A stretch of DNA of 64,000 nucleotides from assembly GCA_963693305.1 (NCBI GenBank), contig OY855914.1, forward strand, positions 24,960,972-25,024,971. The letters run 5' to 3'. Source of the DNA: Meandrina meandrites (Eukaryota; Cnidaria; Anthozoa; Scleractinia; Meandrinidae). A model generated the notes under the pieces. It saw nothing but the letters and a program-made list of their open reading frames with translations, did not search any database and was not told the origin of the DNA. A program made the position numbers and the translations under genes. Positions 12,280-23,399 of this stretch are shown here, piece after piece. The first letter of the stretch is position 1. Each line of letters opens with the position of its first letter.

Positions 12280-12550
12280 ACGTCTGCATACGAGCTTAGC
12301 GGCCCGTCAGGCCGGAGCTTATCCCGGTTTCCATAGCATGAAGCGGCTAGGAGTATTTCTACTAGTCAATCGCAGGGTTACCCCCCCAGCAGTAAATTCA
12401 CCGGTACCCATTTATACACCTGGGTGGAGAGAGGCACTATGGGAGTAAAGTGTCTTGCCTAAGAACACAACGCAATGCCCCGACCAGGACTCGAACCCGG
12501 ACCGCCCGATCCGGAGTCCAGCGCACTAACCATTAGGCCACCGCGTCCCC
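12280..12550 (-). mobile_element. tRNA-derived SINE, near full length
   Basis: Read on the minus strand, the element opens with a tRNA-like head (GGTGGCCTAATGGTTAGTGC, an A-box-like segment) and GGGTTCGAGTCC (a B-box match). A body follows with CACTTTACTCCCATAGTGCC and ends near CTCGTATGCAGAC. The same body recurs at 26038, 27314, 32460, 50324, 51358 and 62208. The tRNA head does not form a complete tRNA gene. Confidence 0.85.
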
Positions 12551-12937
12551 CATATCGGTCTACAGTAATATTCCGTAAATACGCTTCGGTCTTACATTTT
12601 CTCAACGTCCATTAGTTGGGCTAATTTTCGGGGCGGGGAGGGTCGGGATACTGTGAATGAATTTTAACGATATGAAACCCAAATCAAATCCTGAAATCGC
12701 AGTGAGCATCTTATAACAACGTAAAATACAAAACAAGTCATACAATGGGGGCTTGATAATCGTAAAAGGTTGTATCTTTCTGTTTAAGAGATTAAATGTT
12801 AACTCAAAGAGGCGGACCAAATTTGTAACTATACATTTCTTTCTGTAATTCCATTATTGCCTCATACTTTTTTATAGTGAGAAATTCTTTTATAAGGAAC
12901 AAACTTCCATTTACAATCCTTTACAATCCAATCGGGA

Positions 12938-13088
12938 CCCTGAATGATCAGTGCTATGGCGAGAACGATCCCAGAAGAAAAATGATTAGTATCGGCTCAG
13001 CCGCTGACCACAGAAGTAGTGTATTCCAGTCTTTACTGTTCCCTTTAATTAAAACAACGAAACAGTTTCACTTTTATCTTTTGATGCA
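12938..13088 (+). pseudogene. Copy 5: relic of a copy 8-like exon 4
   Basis: The segment reads CAATCGGGACCCTG, then AATGATCAGTGCTATGGC, then AACGATCCCAGAAGAAAAA. These match exon 4 of copy 8 (minus strand) and run on into its 3' flank (TTAATTAAAACAACGAAACAG). An 11-bp gap removes the GATG codons and a second gap removes most of the hydrophobic tail and the stop. The relic is on the opposite strand to its closest relative and stands between copies 4 and 6. It is clearly non-functional as an exon. Confidence 0.78.
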
Positions 13089-13152
13089 GGCTTCCCTGGC
13101 CTTACAGGTTGAGACACGGGCAGGGACTCATTCCGTAAGGCCAGGGAAGCCT
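13088..13152. repeat. Perfect 18-bp inverted repeat
   Basis: The arms AGGCTTCCCTGGCCTTAC (13088-13105) and GTAAGGCCAGGGAAGCCT (13135-13152) are exact complements around a 29-bp loop. They directly abut the copy 5 relic. A small MITE or a hairpin formed at a deletion junction are both possible. Confidence 0.8.
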
Positions 13153-13676
13153 TTTTAATCTTAAAAGGCAGGGCAATTTACGCCGATGGTCTTAATATCT
13201 GCGAAGAAACATACTAATTTATTTATCTGTACTGTTTTATCAGCTATTTTACTCTCTTAGTTTACTTTACTCTAATTCTAGTTTATTTTACAGGGTCAAT
13301 TTAATTAGTTTAAAGTATTTCCGGTATTACGCAAAATACCACAATCATTGCATATAAAAAAATCCCTTCCAGTGTAAACTCCCATTGTCCCTGAAAAAGG
13401 CTGGTTTGGCAAGCCGAAATATAGTACACCAAATTTAAAATTTCTACGTTGTATCGGTTTCTGCTTTTTTATATTCTTCATTTTCCATTTTAAACCGATT
13501 AGATCAAAATTGATCCAACGTATACCAGTAGGATCATCGTCCACGGTCACTTGCTTGTTTAGACACCCGTATTAATAAACGGCTTTGTTGGTATAACAAA
13601 GTAAGCGTGACTCACATGTGATATTTCCAGCCGCACCTTATGTAAACACGCCTCGGAAGAGCTCGAAGAAGCGAAG

Positions 13677-13707
13677 ATGATGTTCTTTAGCGTTGTTCTT
13701 ACCTTAG
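13677..13707 (+). CDS. Alternative first coding exon (MMFF type) upstream of copy 6
   Basis: This 31-nt exon encodes MMFFSVVLTL plus one G, followed by a GTAGGT donor. Length, phase 1 end and hydrophobic content match the other first exons of the family. The sequence around it (GAGCTCGAAGAAGCGAAG and the AAACACGCCTCGGAAGAG 5' flank) is mirrored at 49091 and 47824 on the minus strand. No exon 2 follows until 18961, so it probably splices to copy 6 as an alternative to 15475-15505. It could also be a leftover from a lost gene. Confidence 0.62.
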
Positions 13708-15474
13708 GTAGGTGAATGGGGAAATATTATTGGGATTTAGCTGCATTTCGACATAATGGTAACACTTATCTAACTGAGATTTGCGCGCATAGCGTGACAT
13801 TGATCAAGAAGAAGATATTTAAAGGTGAATTGTTGAAGAGAAATCAAATTATTATAAACTTTTTGAGCGATTTTTTCGAAGACACAAGGGCAAAATTTGC
13901 AACAGTCTGGCTTCAGTACTTTTTCAATCTGAGATCAAAATCTGTTATCAATGCCTGGGTGCGTTACTCTGGATGCCGTGCGCTCATCAAGTTCTGAAAA
14001 CTCCCAGTCGCAAGTTCCATATCATGTTTCAATTTTTTGGTGGATAAAACTCGCAAACCACGTGGATTTTAATTAATACATAACATTAAAGCGGGGATAA
14101 ACATGAATTTCAATGAAATTTCAAGAGATTTAGGGTCGCGGGGACACCTTAGGCTCATCATTAAGCATTTATTTAAAACGTATGCACGAAGTGCAACGAC
14201 TGACATCTACAAGTTTTTGGAATATTCATGACTGAATAAAATTCGTCGCTTGACTGCTGGGTGATCGGAAGAGTTCACATGTGGTGCGGACCCTGTGGTA
14301 ACAAGCGATGCCAAGGGAAACGCCAGTGGTCCAAGTCAACCAGGTCATAAACATTCTTGTTCTTCGAACAGCAAAAGATTCAAGTCGTACACACGAAACA
14401 TTTGTTTGCATTTCAAAATCTGCTGGCAGAGACTTTGTCTTGTTTATTGAATCAGTTTATTTGCAGTGCATTTTGGCTGTATTTTTTCTTTGTGAAAAGG
14501 AGAGCATTCTGCCCCTCGATGGTTTATAAATAATTTGTAATCGGAGAGCTCGGACAGATTCGTTTTCTCTGAATTAGACATATTAGTTCCATTCGCAGTT
14601 TTTTAATTGCTTGTATAAACAAATTTTAAAGTAAATGCATTAAAATTCATAGGCAAACGTGTTCTTTATAAAGACGCATAATTGCCTCCCTTGGCACTAG
14701 TGTTTTAATCGGAACACCTTCGGAAATCTCAAAGTTTGGACTTTTCCAACAATTTTGTGTCCAAGAATTCAGCGCAGATTTAAAAGTCCATGAACCGGCA
14801 TTACAGAGAGTTAAGTGTGTCATGACAGAAGCGGAATTCTGAAAGAGCGCACGGCTTTTTAAAACGATAGAAGGCGTTAAATTCAAATTTGCACATTTAA
14901 CGACTTTTACGCGCTGGCAAAGTTTAAATTACTCGACCCGCAAATTTGGACACAATCATGGATTTTCCAATTTGACACTAATAGCGCTCTAGCGTGGACG
15001 TACCAAATCAAAGACGACATTCGTAACCTTTGATCTTTCTTTTATGAGTTGAACCCCACGCAAGAGCACTCGTGGTTGCTAGCTAGGGGACTGTTTTGGT
15101 GTCCATCTAATAATTTTTAACTTAAAATTATAATTTTAAAACTACAGTTCATTTATTCTTCAGAATTTAATACTTCTCTAAATCTTGCAAATCCTTTGAG
15201 AAAAACTATTTCCTCCCAAGTTTACGCAAAACACCCCAAAACATAGATTCATCCATGAAATGACAAGTCAGCGAGTTTTTGGATTGCTTGAGATGTGAAC
15301 GAGATATTTTCATTGTACCCCATGTTATTATGATAAGCGGCGGAAAAATGAGAAGAGCGTAACGTGACAGGGAAATCAGAGCATTCGCTTGTGAGGCCTG
15401 GACATGAACAGGTCAGTAAACAGCTCAGAAACACCCCTTGCGTATCGATCGAGTGCGAGTTAATTCGGAAGAAA

Positions 15475-18400
15475 ATGATCTTCTTTACAATGGCATTTGC
15501 CCTAGGTAAGTGAATTTCACTTTGCTTAAAAGACATAGCTGTTACATATCACTTTTTTGCAGGGAATTTAGTGGTAATAACGCTTTTTGAAGGCAATATT
15601 GACCGCATTGCATGGAATCGAATGAGCCAGCCCAGGGGGATCTCCAAGTATTATGTTTCCATAACATCACACGCAAAAAAACAACTGCGTGAAGTTTTTC
15701 AAAATTGCACACTAAAGGAGGTGTTTTAATACACAAACTGAAAATCAGTTCGCCATGACGAAACTCTCGCTCCCTGCCAGCATTTTTTTTGTTTCCACGG
15801 AATACGTGTATGCGTTTCTGGCATAAGCTTTTAATTATGCCAGTTAAAAGCACAAGAAGATTCACTTGATTCCTTGTATCTTGTTTTCGTGTTTTAAACA
15901 TGGACTGATGCTACCGTAGTTTCAATCCGTACCGAATCGTGTCGTCGAGTATGTTGTTTGCTCCGGTCGGCTTGGATGATTGAACGAACTTGACTCTATA
16001 AACAAAATATATAATCTCAGTCATACACATGCATAGCCATCCATTATTTAAAGGAGAAGTTCACTCCAGAATGGCCATTTATTTTCTTTACGCCAATAAA
16101 AAGTTTATACAAAAATATCTTATTCACCAAAATTTCAGCTTCCAACGAGCGCTAAATCCCTACGAAATCTTTCTCTAAAGTAGCCCAAAATTCGACAACT
16201 GAACGCCGCCATCTTGGAGCTAGTAATGTATGCGTGACGTCAAAGAGCTCAGCCTGAAGTTTAGCGGGAAAATTTAAATACTTCAAACTCCTTGTTTCTT
16301 TGAAGTGGCTTTTGTTTGTCAAAATGCCTGTCTGAAAGGAAAGAAAAGGTGAAAGGTTTTTTTGTATCTCGGAGCTCTGTTTGAGAAACATGGAGCTGCA
16401 CAAACAGGCATTTTGACAAACAAAAGCCACTACAAAGAAACAAGGACTTTCGAGTATTTAAATTTTCCCGCTAAACTTCAGGCTGAGCTCTTTGACGTCA
16501 CGCATACATTACTAGCTCCAAGATGGCGGCGTTCAGTTGTCGAATTTTGGGCTACTTTAGAGAACGATTTCGTAGGGATTTAGCGCTCGTTGGAAGCTGA
16601 AATTTTGGTGAATAAGATATTTTTGTATAAACTTTTTATTGGCGTAAAGAAAATAAATGGCCATTCTGGAGTGAACTTCTCCTTTAATAGATACCTACTG
16701 AGGTTCACAGCATTATTGGGTATACAGTATTGCGGGCAGCTGAGGCCGCAATAAGTATATGTATTCAAATATTCAAACTGGCGAATTAAACTAGTTTTCT
16801 AAATCGCGATGCAAATTAGTGTGTCGAAAGCAGACAAAGTACCCTGGGTGCCAGAGGAAGTGTTTTTGTTTTGTTTTGCGGCGACAATGAGTGGAGAAGC
16901 CGTGATCGGAACGAACGTTCGTTCACGATCGCGGCCTTGCCGCTCACTGTCCTCACTGCTGCTGCAAAACAAACAAAATAACCCTCTGGCACGCAGGGTA
17001 CATACAGATCGACAAAGCAGTGTCAAAAGCAAAGACCGTAAAGTTTAATTTACACATTAAAATGCGAGATGGTATCAAATAGATGTAAAACGTATAGGCC
17101 TTGACCTTTCTTGGCCTTGACAAACAAAATTTCAATTGCACTGAACTTATACCCTCTTTGTCGACTTTTCGTGCTCTTTGAAGTTGTTGGTCGACACACG
17201 AGCGACAGTGTCAGAACAAAGGAAAATTCCACTCTCTTTTTATATAACAACCTTTTTTTATAAGAACGTCGAGGCTGAGATTTACCAAAAACTTAAGAAC
17301 ATGCTAAGAACATACCCCAGGCTGAGAGTCAGTCGGAGAACGTCTTCATTTTGCACGTTTGTTTTAAAATTTCTTGTTACTAACAAAAATTAAATGAGCA
17401 GTTTAAGTAAATAAACGAGAACTGAAGAGCAACCTAATACACCATTATTCGACGAACAATGCTCCTTGATACGTTCACCTGATCACCTCTACTTTGATAA
17501 GATAAGATAAAACTTTATTAATGTGTCAGTGCCACATTGCCTGGGAAAATCCCATACTAATTTGGGGACACAAATTAATAGATACTAAAAAATATATAAA
17601 AATGAGTGTAAAATAATTATGATTAGCAGAGGGAACAGCCCTTACAGCCATCGTCTATGAGTAAACTAATATCGCATTTGCGTATCTGTTTTCTAAAACT
17701 ATTTAAAGTTTTTGCTGATCTAACGTCTGGGAATAATTTTCCCCACAATTTTGGCCCAAGATGATTTAATGAAATTCTATAACATGTAAATAAATTGTTA
17801 AAAAATAAGAACGCTTAGCCTCAGCCTCAAAATTAGACGTTCTTATATGTAAAATAAACGACATGCAATACATGCAGAAGCGATGATGTTTCACAAGGGG
17901 TCTTAAATAATTTTCAGGAAATTTGTCAAAAATCAACGCAAAAATAAAGAAGCTGACAACTTCTGTGTTGAGCGATTGCTCGACAAAAGGTGCGTTATCT
18001 TGTAGCGTGACATCCGATATACGACATACGATACAAGGTCAAACGCTGTCTTGAAATCGTTTACACCGGCCCTTTTGTTTTAAAAGAATGTAAAGATTTC
18101 TGTGTACTTAATCTAATAAAGCACACGAAATATAATTTGTATATTAGGACTGAGTTGTAGAAAATTACCAGATATTCTGTTTGTCCAAGTCTCGGGTTTG
18201 TACGGTATTCCGTACTCGAGTTATCCGTCAAAATGTTCCACACAAATTCACAGAGCACAGTATGGAAACGCCATGTTGGTGCCCATGCCGATGGGCACCA
18301 ACAACAACAACAACAATTTATTAAGGTATTTCCATACAAAAATACATGGCATTACCTAGTTACACTTAAGAAATTGGCAATTGTTTGGAAATTTTCAACA

Positions 18401-21400
18401 TGGCGGCCGGAAATCAATGAAAACATCTGGAATTCACTTCTGTTATAAAAGACAGTCAAATCACTCTCATGAACAAGTAAACATTCACATTAAAACTTCT
18501 CGCAAAGCCTCAACTGTTCAGATTGTTAAAAATCGCAGGATGAGGCATTTTTTTAAGCATACGCGACAGCCTTCTGGCGGCCATCGTGATGTCGTGTGGC
18601 GTGAAAATCCGAAATTCAAAATGGTCTATTTTAAAAGACGGCGACTGCTATCGAGCTAAAAACCTTCAACAAGATATATATTAAGGATGTCTAAAAGCCA
18701 GTGAAGGAAAAAACTCAGGGGTCTTGCGATTCTGGATTTTAGAATTTTGATGACGTCACGTGAAAACCAAGAATTGGATGACGTGAACAGCACTTGCTTG
18801 AAAAGTCGCACGCGACAAAGTTGTGCAGTCTAAGCTAGTCCGTGGGTGTTGAAAATGTTTTTCTGGGAACTGCTTTCATGATGTTTAATTTTCAAAGTTG
18901 TTACATATTATGGTACCTCTTAGACGTAATGTTTTTGCTGTTGTATTCATGTTTGTTTAGCGCTTCTTTCTGGAAGTGAGGCAGCGCTTCCAAATGTTGG
19001 CAGCTGTACATTTATGGAGTACTTCTGCAACGCTCGTAAATGCGACACGCGTTTCTATAAACAACTCCAGGAAGACCCCAAAGGAGATTGTAGGTAAGGT
19101 GCATGGTTTTGGCGCTTATATAAAGTAGTTTTGCTGCAAAATTAAGGAGTTTAAGCAGGTACGACGGCGACGCCGAGGACAACGTCGATTAGAAAGTGAA
19201 TTATGTTTTACTTAACTTTAGGCTTTTGCAAAGATGCTCGATAACTGTTGGGCAATTTTTCCAGTTTTGGGCAACTTTTTCCTTTCTTAGGCAAAACCAT
19301 TAATAAAACTAAACAGGCATATTAAACACTAAATGTTTTTCTACCACTTTTTTCGTCACAACCGTCACCTGCAGTACGGTTAGTAGTACTCCGTAAGTGC
19401 ACGTTATGAAGCGTTGGTTTGCCTGTGGTTATTAAAAAGGCGATACAGGTGGTCAGCTGCGTGCGGATCTAATAAAATTTAATGGCGGTTAATGGCGGAG
19501 CGAGTTGAAGTGTTGACGGGCCTGTGCGACTCCTGCAGTTCGCAAAAAAATACTTTCTAAAGCCTTTACGTTCCCGTAGCCTTTGTCCTTGTGGTTTGCT
19601 TAATTCTCTATAAATACTGAGCAGGAAGGAGGAAGGAAGGAAACAAATACTGAGCACGAAGGAGGAAGGAAGGAACGAAGGAAATACGAGAGGTCAAAGA
19701 AGGGGTGGGGGGACTTTGATGTTAACTGGTTATTTCCCACGGCTTCATTTTTAACCACTGTGGTTTTTGTTTAAATTCTAGCGCCAAATACAACCAGATG
19801 TTAAAGTGCGTCAGCAAGACGATCCACATTTGTCATGAGAACAAGCTGACAGATAGCCAGGTCAATGGAATAGTTCGCAACAGTCTCAAAGAAAACGCTT
19901 TGTGTTTTGAAGGTTCGCTAGAAATACCAACCGTGCCACCATCGTCTATTAGTTCACCGTGCTCTGCTTCGTTCAGCAGTGACGCAAACGCCTGTTTAAA
20001 AACCTTCCACGAAAAGTTCGCCGCAAACAAGGCAGACCCGTCTCTTTGCCAGTAAGTCACAGCAGAACATCAGTTTTGAAATTTATGACCCCCGGGGGTT
20101 AGTATCTTATAATACGCTTTAGTATATACCGCACAAGTGAATAGTACTTTCCGCGCGCGCTGATTGGCTAACTCGGAGGTGATTAGCAAAGTACTATTCA
20201 CCTCCGAGCAGCGGAAGAGAAACAAAATGGCTTCGCGCGTCGCTTTGGGTACCGAAAGTAATGTTTTGGTCCGTTAGTTATTCAACTTGTGTGGTATATA
20301 CTAAAACTCGAGCTCGGAATGTGTGTATATTACATATACTTTATAATGCAGGAATAATTGGAAATCGTTCAACTGGGCGACCTTCACCGGGTGAGAATTC
20401 TAGGAAAACAATTTACTAGCTCTCGATTTCTATTAAACAATTAGATTATGAGCTCGAGATTTCTATCGCGTGATAGTTGACGAGGGCGCAGCCCGAGTCA
20501 ACTATCACGCATAGAAATCGAGAGCGAATAATCTAATTGTTTTAGTATAAATCTTTTCTGGAACAGCCTCGACCAGTAAACTGTCTAAATCTTCTTCACG
20601 GACACTTCGAAAACGTAAAGAAACGGCCGCCATTTTGTTAGCAAGGGCACACTGCTACGCTACTCACTATCTATCACAGAATAGATAGTGGGTAGCGTAG
20701 CCAATCAGAGCACGGCATTTGTGATAGAACGCTAGTAGATTTATACTAAGAGGTGATAGTTGATTCTGCGTGCGGTCTTATCAACTATCACTTCATAGAA
20801 ATCACGAGCTCATAATCTGATTGGTAATTATATATGTTCCAATCCTGTTTGTAATAATTATGCCTGTTCTAGTCTCTTTTTTTACAAAATAAAATTAGCG
20901 AGATTTGTGGACTTGTTAAACATGGACTGGATTTGTAAAAGGTGGATTTGTAAAACATGGATTTGTAAAAGGTGGATTTGTAAAACATGGATTAGTAAAA
21001 GGAGGATTTGTAAAACTTGGATTTGTAAAAGGTGGATTTGTAAAAGACGGATTTGTAAAACATGGATTTGTAAAAGGTAGATTTGTAGATGTGTCGACAG
21101 TTTGCAGTGCCAAGCTGTCAATACAGTCAACTCTCGCCTTGCGGACACCCCGCTATTACGGACACTTGGTCACACTTGCTATTACGGACAAAATTCAGAT
21201 CCCCGGCGAAAGCTATAGAGGTTTAACTGGATATGACTCCCGCTATTACTGACTCTCGCTATTACGGACACTTTCGCGGTACCAAAAGAAAAATTGTTTT
21301 GTTTTGACTCTCGAAAAAGCGGACACCATGAACTTCTCTCACGAAGCATTGCAGTCTGTTGCACATTATTTGTCAAAACGCCTTTCAAAACACTTCTGGA

Positions 21401-22546
21401 ACATTTATTTTACCACTGTTGATAAGATCGTCATAGTCTTTACTTTTTCCCTCACATCCCGCTATTACGGACTCTCGCTATCACGGACACTAAACGACGT
21501 CCCGAGCGTGTCCGCCATAACGAGAGTTGACTGTACTGCAACAGTTCGGCAGAAACAAAGAAACAGTAAAACAAAAAGCGCTAAAAAACAGTAAAAGTTG
21601 ATTTTGTTGGCCATTTGCACAAACTACACACAATGACCAGGCCACCAACATCAATCATATTTTAGAAATTTAGCATTTAGGTCATTAACTATTTCTTTCT
21701 GCGTTTGTTGGAGTTAACGTTGAGACGATTTTATTGAGAATACATTAAGAGAGAAAAATCCACCTTTTACAAATCCACCTTTTACAAATCCACCTTTTAC
21801 AAATCCGTCTTTTACAAATCCGTCTTTTACAAATCCACCTTTTACAAATCCGTCTTTTACAAATCCACCTTTTACAAATCCACCTTTTACAAATCCGTGT
21901 TTTACAAATCCACCTTTTACTAATCTACCTTTTACAAATCCATGTTTTACAAATCCATGTTTTACAAATCCTCCTTTTACAAAGCCATGTTTTGCAAATC
22001 CAGTCCATGTTTTACAAGTCCACCCACTCCACTCCAGTCCATCTTTTACAATATGCCAACCAAGAAAATATATGATGTCATGGGTCACGTACCTGGCACG
22101 TGTAAAATTCGCCCCTCCACCCGAAGCCTGTTTTCAATTGAACCTAATTATGAATTACGGTCGGCGACAATAATTTTGTAAACCTCTATCATATTAAATT
22201 CAACAGGGAACAAGCCAAAGCAAAGCATTGCATGAAGAAGTTGATCGATTCTAACTGCACATTTCCGTCTCTTGTCCAAGAAGCGTTAAACTTGAGTTTC
22301 GGCGACTACAATCCATTCTGTGCCAACAACCGGGACCCTGGGGCTACCGGAAATGATCAGTGTCATGGCTTTCTGCCCGGTCCTACCCAGTCCTACACGA
22401 CCCTTTTCTCCTTGGGCGAGTCCAGACAGTCCACTCTACCACACGAGTTCTCTGATGCAAAGACTCGAAAGAACAAGAGTGACGTCATTACTGTGAAGCA
22501 ATACATTTTGCTTTTTTTGCTGGGACTATATTTTGCACTCGTTTAA
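15475..22546 (+). CDS. Copy 6: complete four-exon cysteine-rich anchored-protein gene
   Basis: Coding exons are 15475-15505 (MIFFTMAFAL plus G, GTAAGT donor), 18961-19093, 19782-20051 and 22207-22546, totalling 774 nt and 257 aa. The signal peptide runs across the first splice to LLSGSEA. Exon 2 has GSCTFMEYFCNARKC and ends GDC. Exon 3 begins AKYNQMLKC and holds six Cys. Exon 4 has NNRDPGATGNDQC, a Pro/Thr/Ser stalk and a tail ending LLGLYFALV. Exons 2-3 are nearly identical to those of copy 9, but the stalk, tail and 3' flank match copy 4, so exon 4 looks chimeric. An alternative first exon is at 13677. Intron 3 contains several MITEs and two mirror-image minisatellites. The product is probably secreted and GPI- or membrane-anchored; its function is unknown. 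Confidence 0.87.
16050..16685. mobile_element. Long foldback element flanked by TTAA (piggyBac-like MITE) in copy 6 intron 1
   Basis: Two near-perfect arms of about 283 bp (16050-16332 and 16404-16685) surround a 70-bp centre. The ends are AGGAGAAGTTCACTCCAGAA and its complement, each bordered by TTAA. The matching place in the inverted duplicate (about 44605-44615) reads through as a single TTTAA, an empty site. The open frames inside follow from the palindrome and are not genes. Confidence 0.85.
17505..17775 (-). mobile_element. 3' end of a non-LTR retrotransposon (LINE), truncated
   Basis: On the minus strand a short reading frame gives LGPKLWGKLFPDVRSAKTLN and then SFRKQIRKCDI. This resembles the C-terminal end of CR1/L2-type reverse-transcriptase proteins (a RLWNxLP...SxxxFKxxLK pattern). 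A stop, a short untranslated region and an ATAAAGTTTTATCTTATCTTA tail follow. The inverted duplicate of this region near 41530 lacks it. It is 5'-truncated and dead. Confidence 0.65.
19619..19682. repeat. GGAA-rich tandem repeat in copy 6 intron 2
   Basis: GAAGGAGGAAGGAAGG-type units occur twice and are mirrored, in shorter form, at about 38380-38400 in copy 9 intron 2. Confidence 0.7.
20119..20303. mobile_element. TIR element in copy 6 intron 3
   Basis: The ends TAGTATATACCGCACAAGTG and CAACTTGTGTGGTATATACT are inverted repeats of about 20 bp around a GC-rich core with an inner AGTACTATTCACCTCCGAG repeat. It is a non-coding MITE. Confidence 0.65.
20425..20545. mobile_element. Hairpin MITE in copy 6 intron 3
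   Basis: The arms AAACAATTAGATTATGAGCT and complementary AATCTAATTGTTTT enclose an inner GTGATAGTTGAC/GTCAACTATCAC stem with loop GAGGGCGCAGCCCGA. Fragments of the same family (GATTATGAGCTC, TGATAGTTGA) recur at 20750-20820, so two related insertions may be nested. Confidence 0.65.
20901..21090. repeat. 15-bp minisatellite, orientation 1
   Basis: About 12 units of GGATTTGTAAAAGGT or GGATTTGTAAAACAT stand head to tail. The same unit occurs in reverse complement at 21757-22053. Because 15 is a multiple of three, all frames stay open or repeat, which explains the repetitive open frames here. Confidence 0.9.
21121..21536. mobile_element. Pogo/Tigger-like MITE between the two minisatellites
   Basis: The ends TACAGTCAACTCTCG (21122) and CGAGAGTTGACTGTA (ending 21535) are perfect 15-bp inverted repeats with TA borders. 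The inside has several copies of CGCTATTACGGACAC. TACAGTC-type ends with TA duplication are known from pogo/Tigger-like DNA transposons. No transposase frame is present. Confidence 0.75.
21757..22053. repeat. 15-bp minisatellite, orientation 2
   Basis: About 19 units of TCCACCTTTTACAAA or TCCGTCTTTTACAAA, the reverse complement of the 20901-21090 array. An open frame of 124 codons on the minus strand arises from the repeat (FVKGG/FVKHG units) and is not taken as a gene. Confidence 0.9.
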
Positions 22547-22795
22547 ATGAAAAGTACTGGAAGTACGTAGCTTTTGCTGGTAATATTTTTTGTGAGAAGA
22601 TAACTGTATAATTTTGATAAATTACTTTGCTTAATTTTTGTAATTGCATTTTTAAAAGGATTCGAAAGTTCATCAATGATTTATGTTGTGGAGATTTAGA
22701 GCGAAAACTTTCATTTTTATAAGATAAAAGTTATGAATACAGAAACCCGGCTAGTAGATGAAATCTATAACACGAACTTAGCTTAAAAGTAAAAC

Positions 22796-22801
22796 AATAA
22801 A
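22796..22801 (+). terminator. Candidate polyadenylation signal of copy 6
   Basis: AATAAA lies 250 bp after the copy 6 stop, at the equivalent place to the copy 4 signal, inside conserved 3' flank. Confidence 0.5.
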
Positions 22802-23399
22802 CTTTTAATCTCGAGCAGCAGTCTTTTTTGAGAAGATGGTAATTTAAATTTACATGTGCTGTGTTCAACATCGTTTATTACAATAGAACTGTTTTATTAA
22901 TAGCTTGTACGGACGCTATTTCTACAGAAGCCTGTGCAGCTTCCGTATCGTGCTAAATTCATCTCCTGGATTTTTTGTCAGTTAAGCACAAGACTAATCT
23001 AGAGAAGTTTTCTCAGTAAGATAAAATTCACGATGACTCGTTTACATTTGGATTGTACTTTGGTTAAGATGGCTCGCGGCTATTTTTGGGGAACGGAGGT
23101 GCTCTTTTCTAAATCGAGCTTTGGGCATGTAAATTTGCTGACTTTTAGCAATCGAAATAACAAATGTTCAAATTTTATAAAGCTTTAAAGTAAAGGGCAA
23201 ACAAGGCAAACGATCACGAGATATTAGCGCTTTTGAAAAAATATATTTATGAAAAAACCGCGAATATTTTCTAAACGCGACGATAGATTTTTTCTTATCA
23301 ATGTCAACAAGTTCAAATTATCCAATTTTTAGTGTGAGCAAGTTTCAACGAAATCGGCTGAGTAGAAATTGATACACAGCTGACTGTTGAACTTTTGCT

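Noticed and set aside
20901..21090. Regular short repeats resembling a CRISPR array
   Set aside because: Units are contiguous 15-mers without unique spacers, in a eukaryotic intron.
21714..22088. Minus-strand frame of FVKGG repeats, possible repeat protein
   Set aside because: It is the translation of a 15-bp minisatellite, and the opposite-orientation array gives equally open frames.
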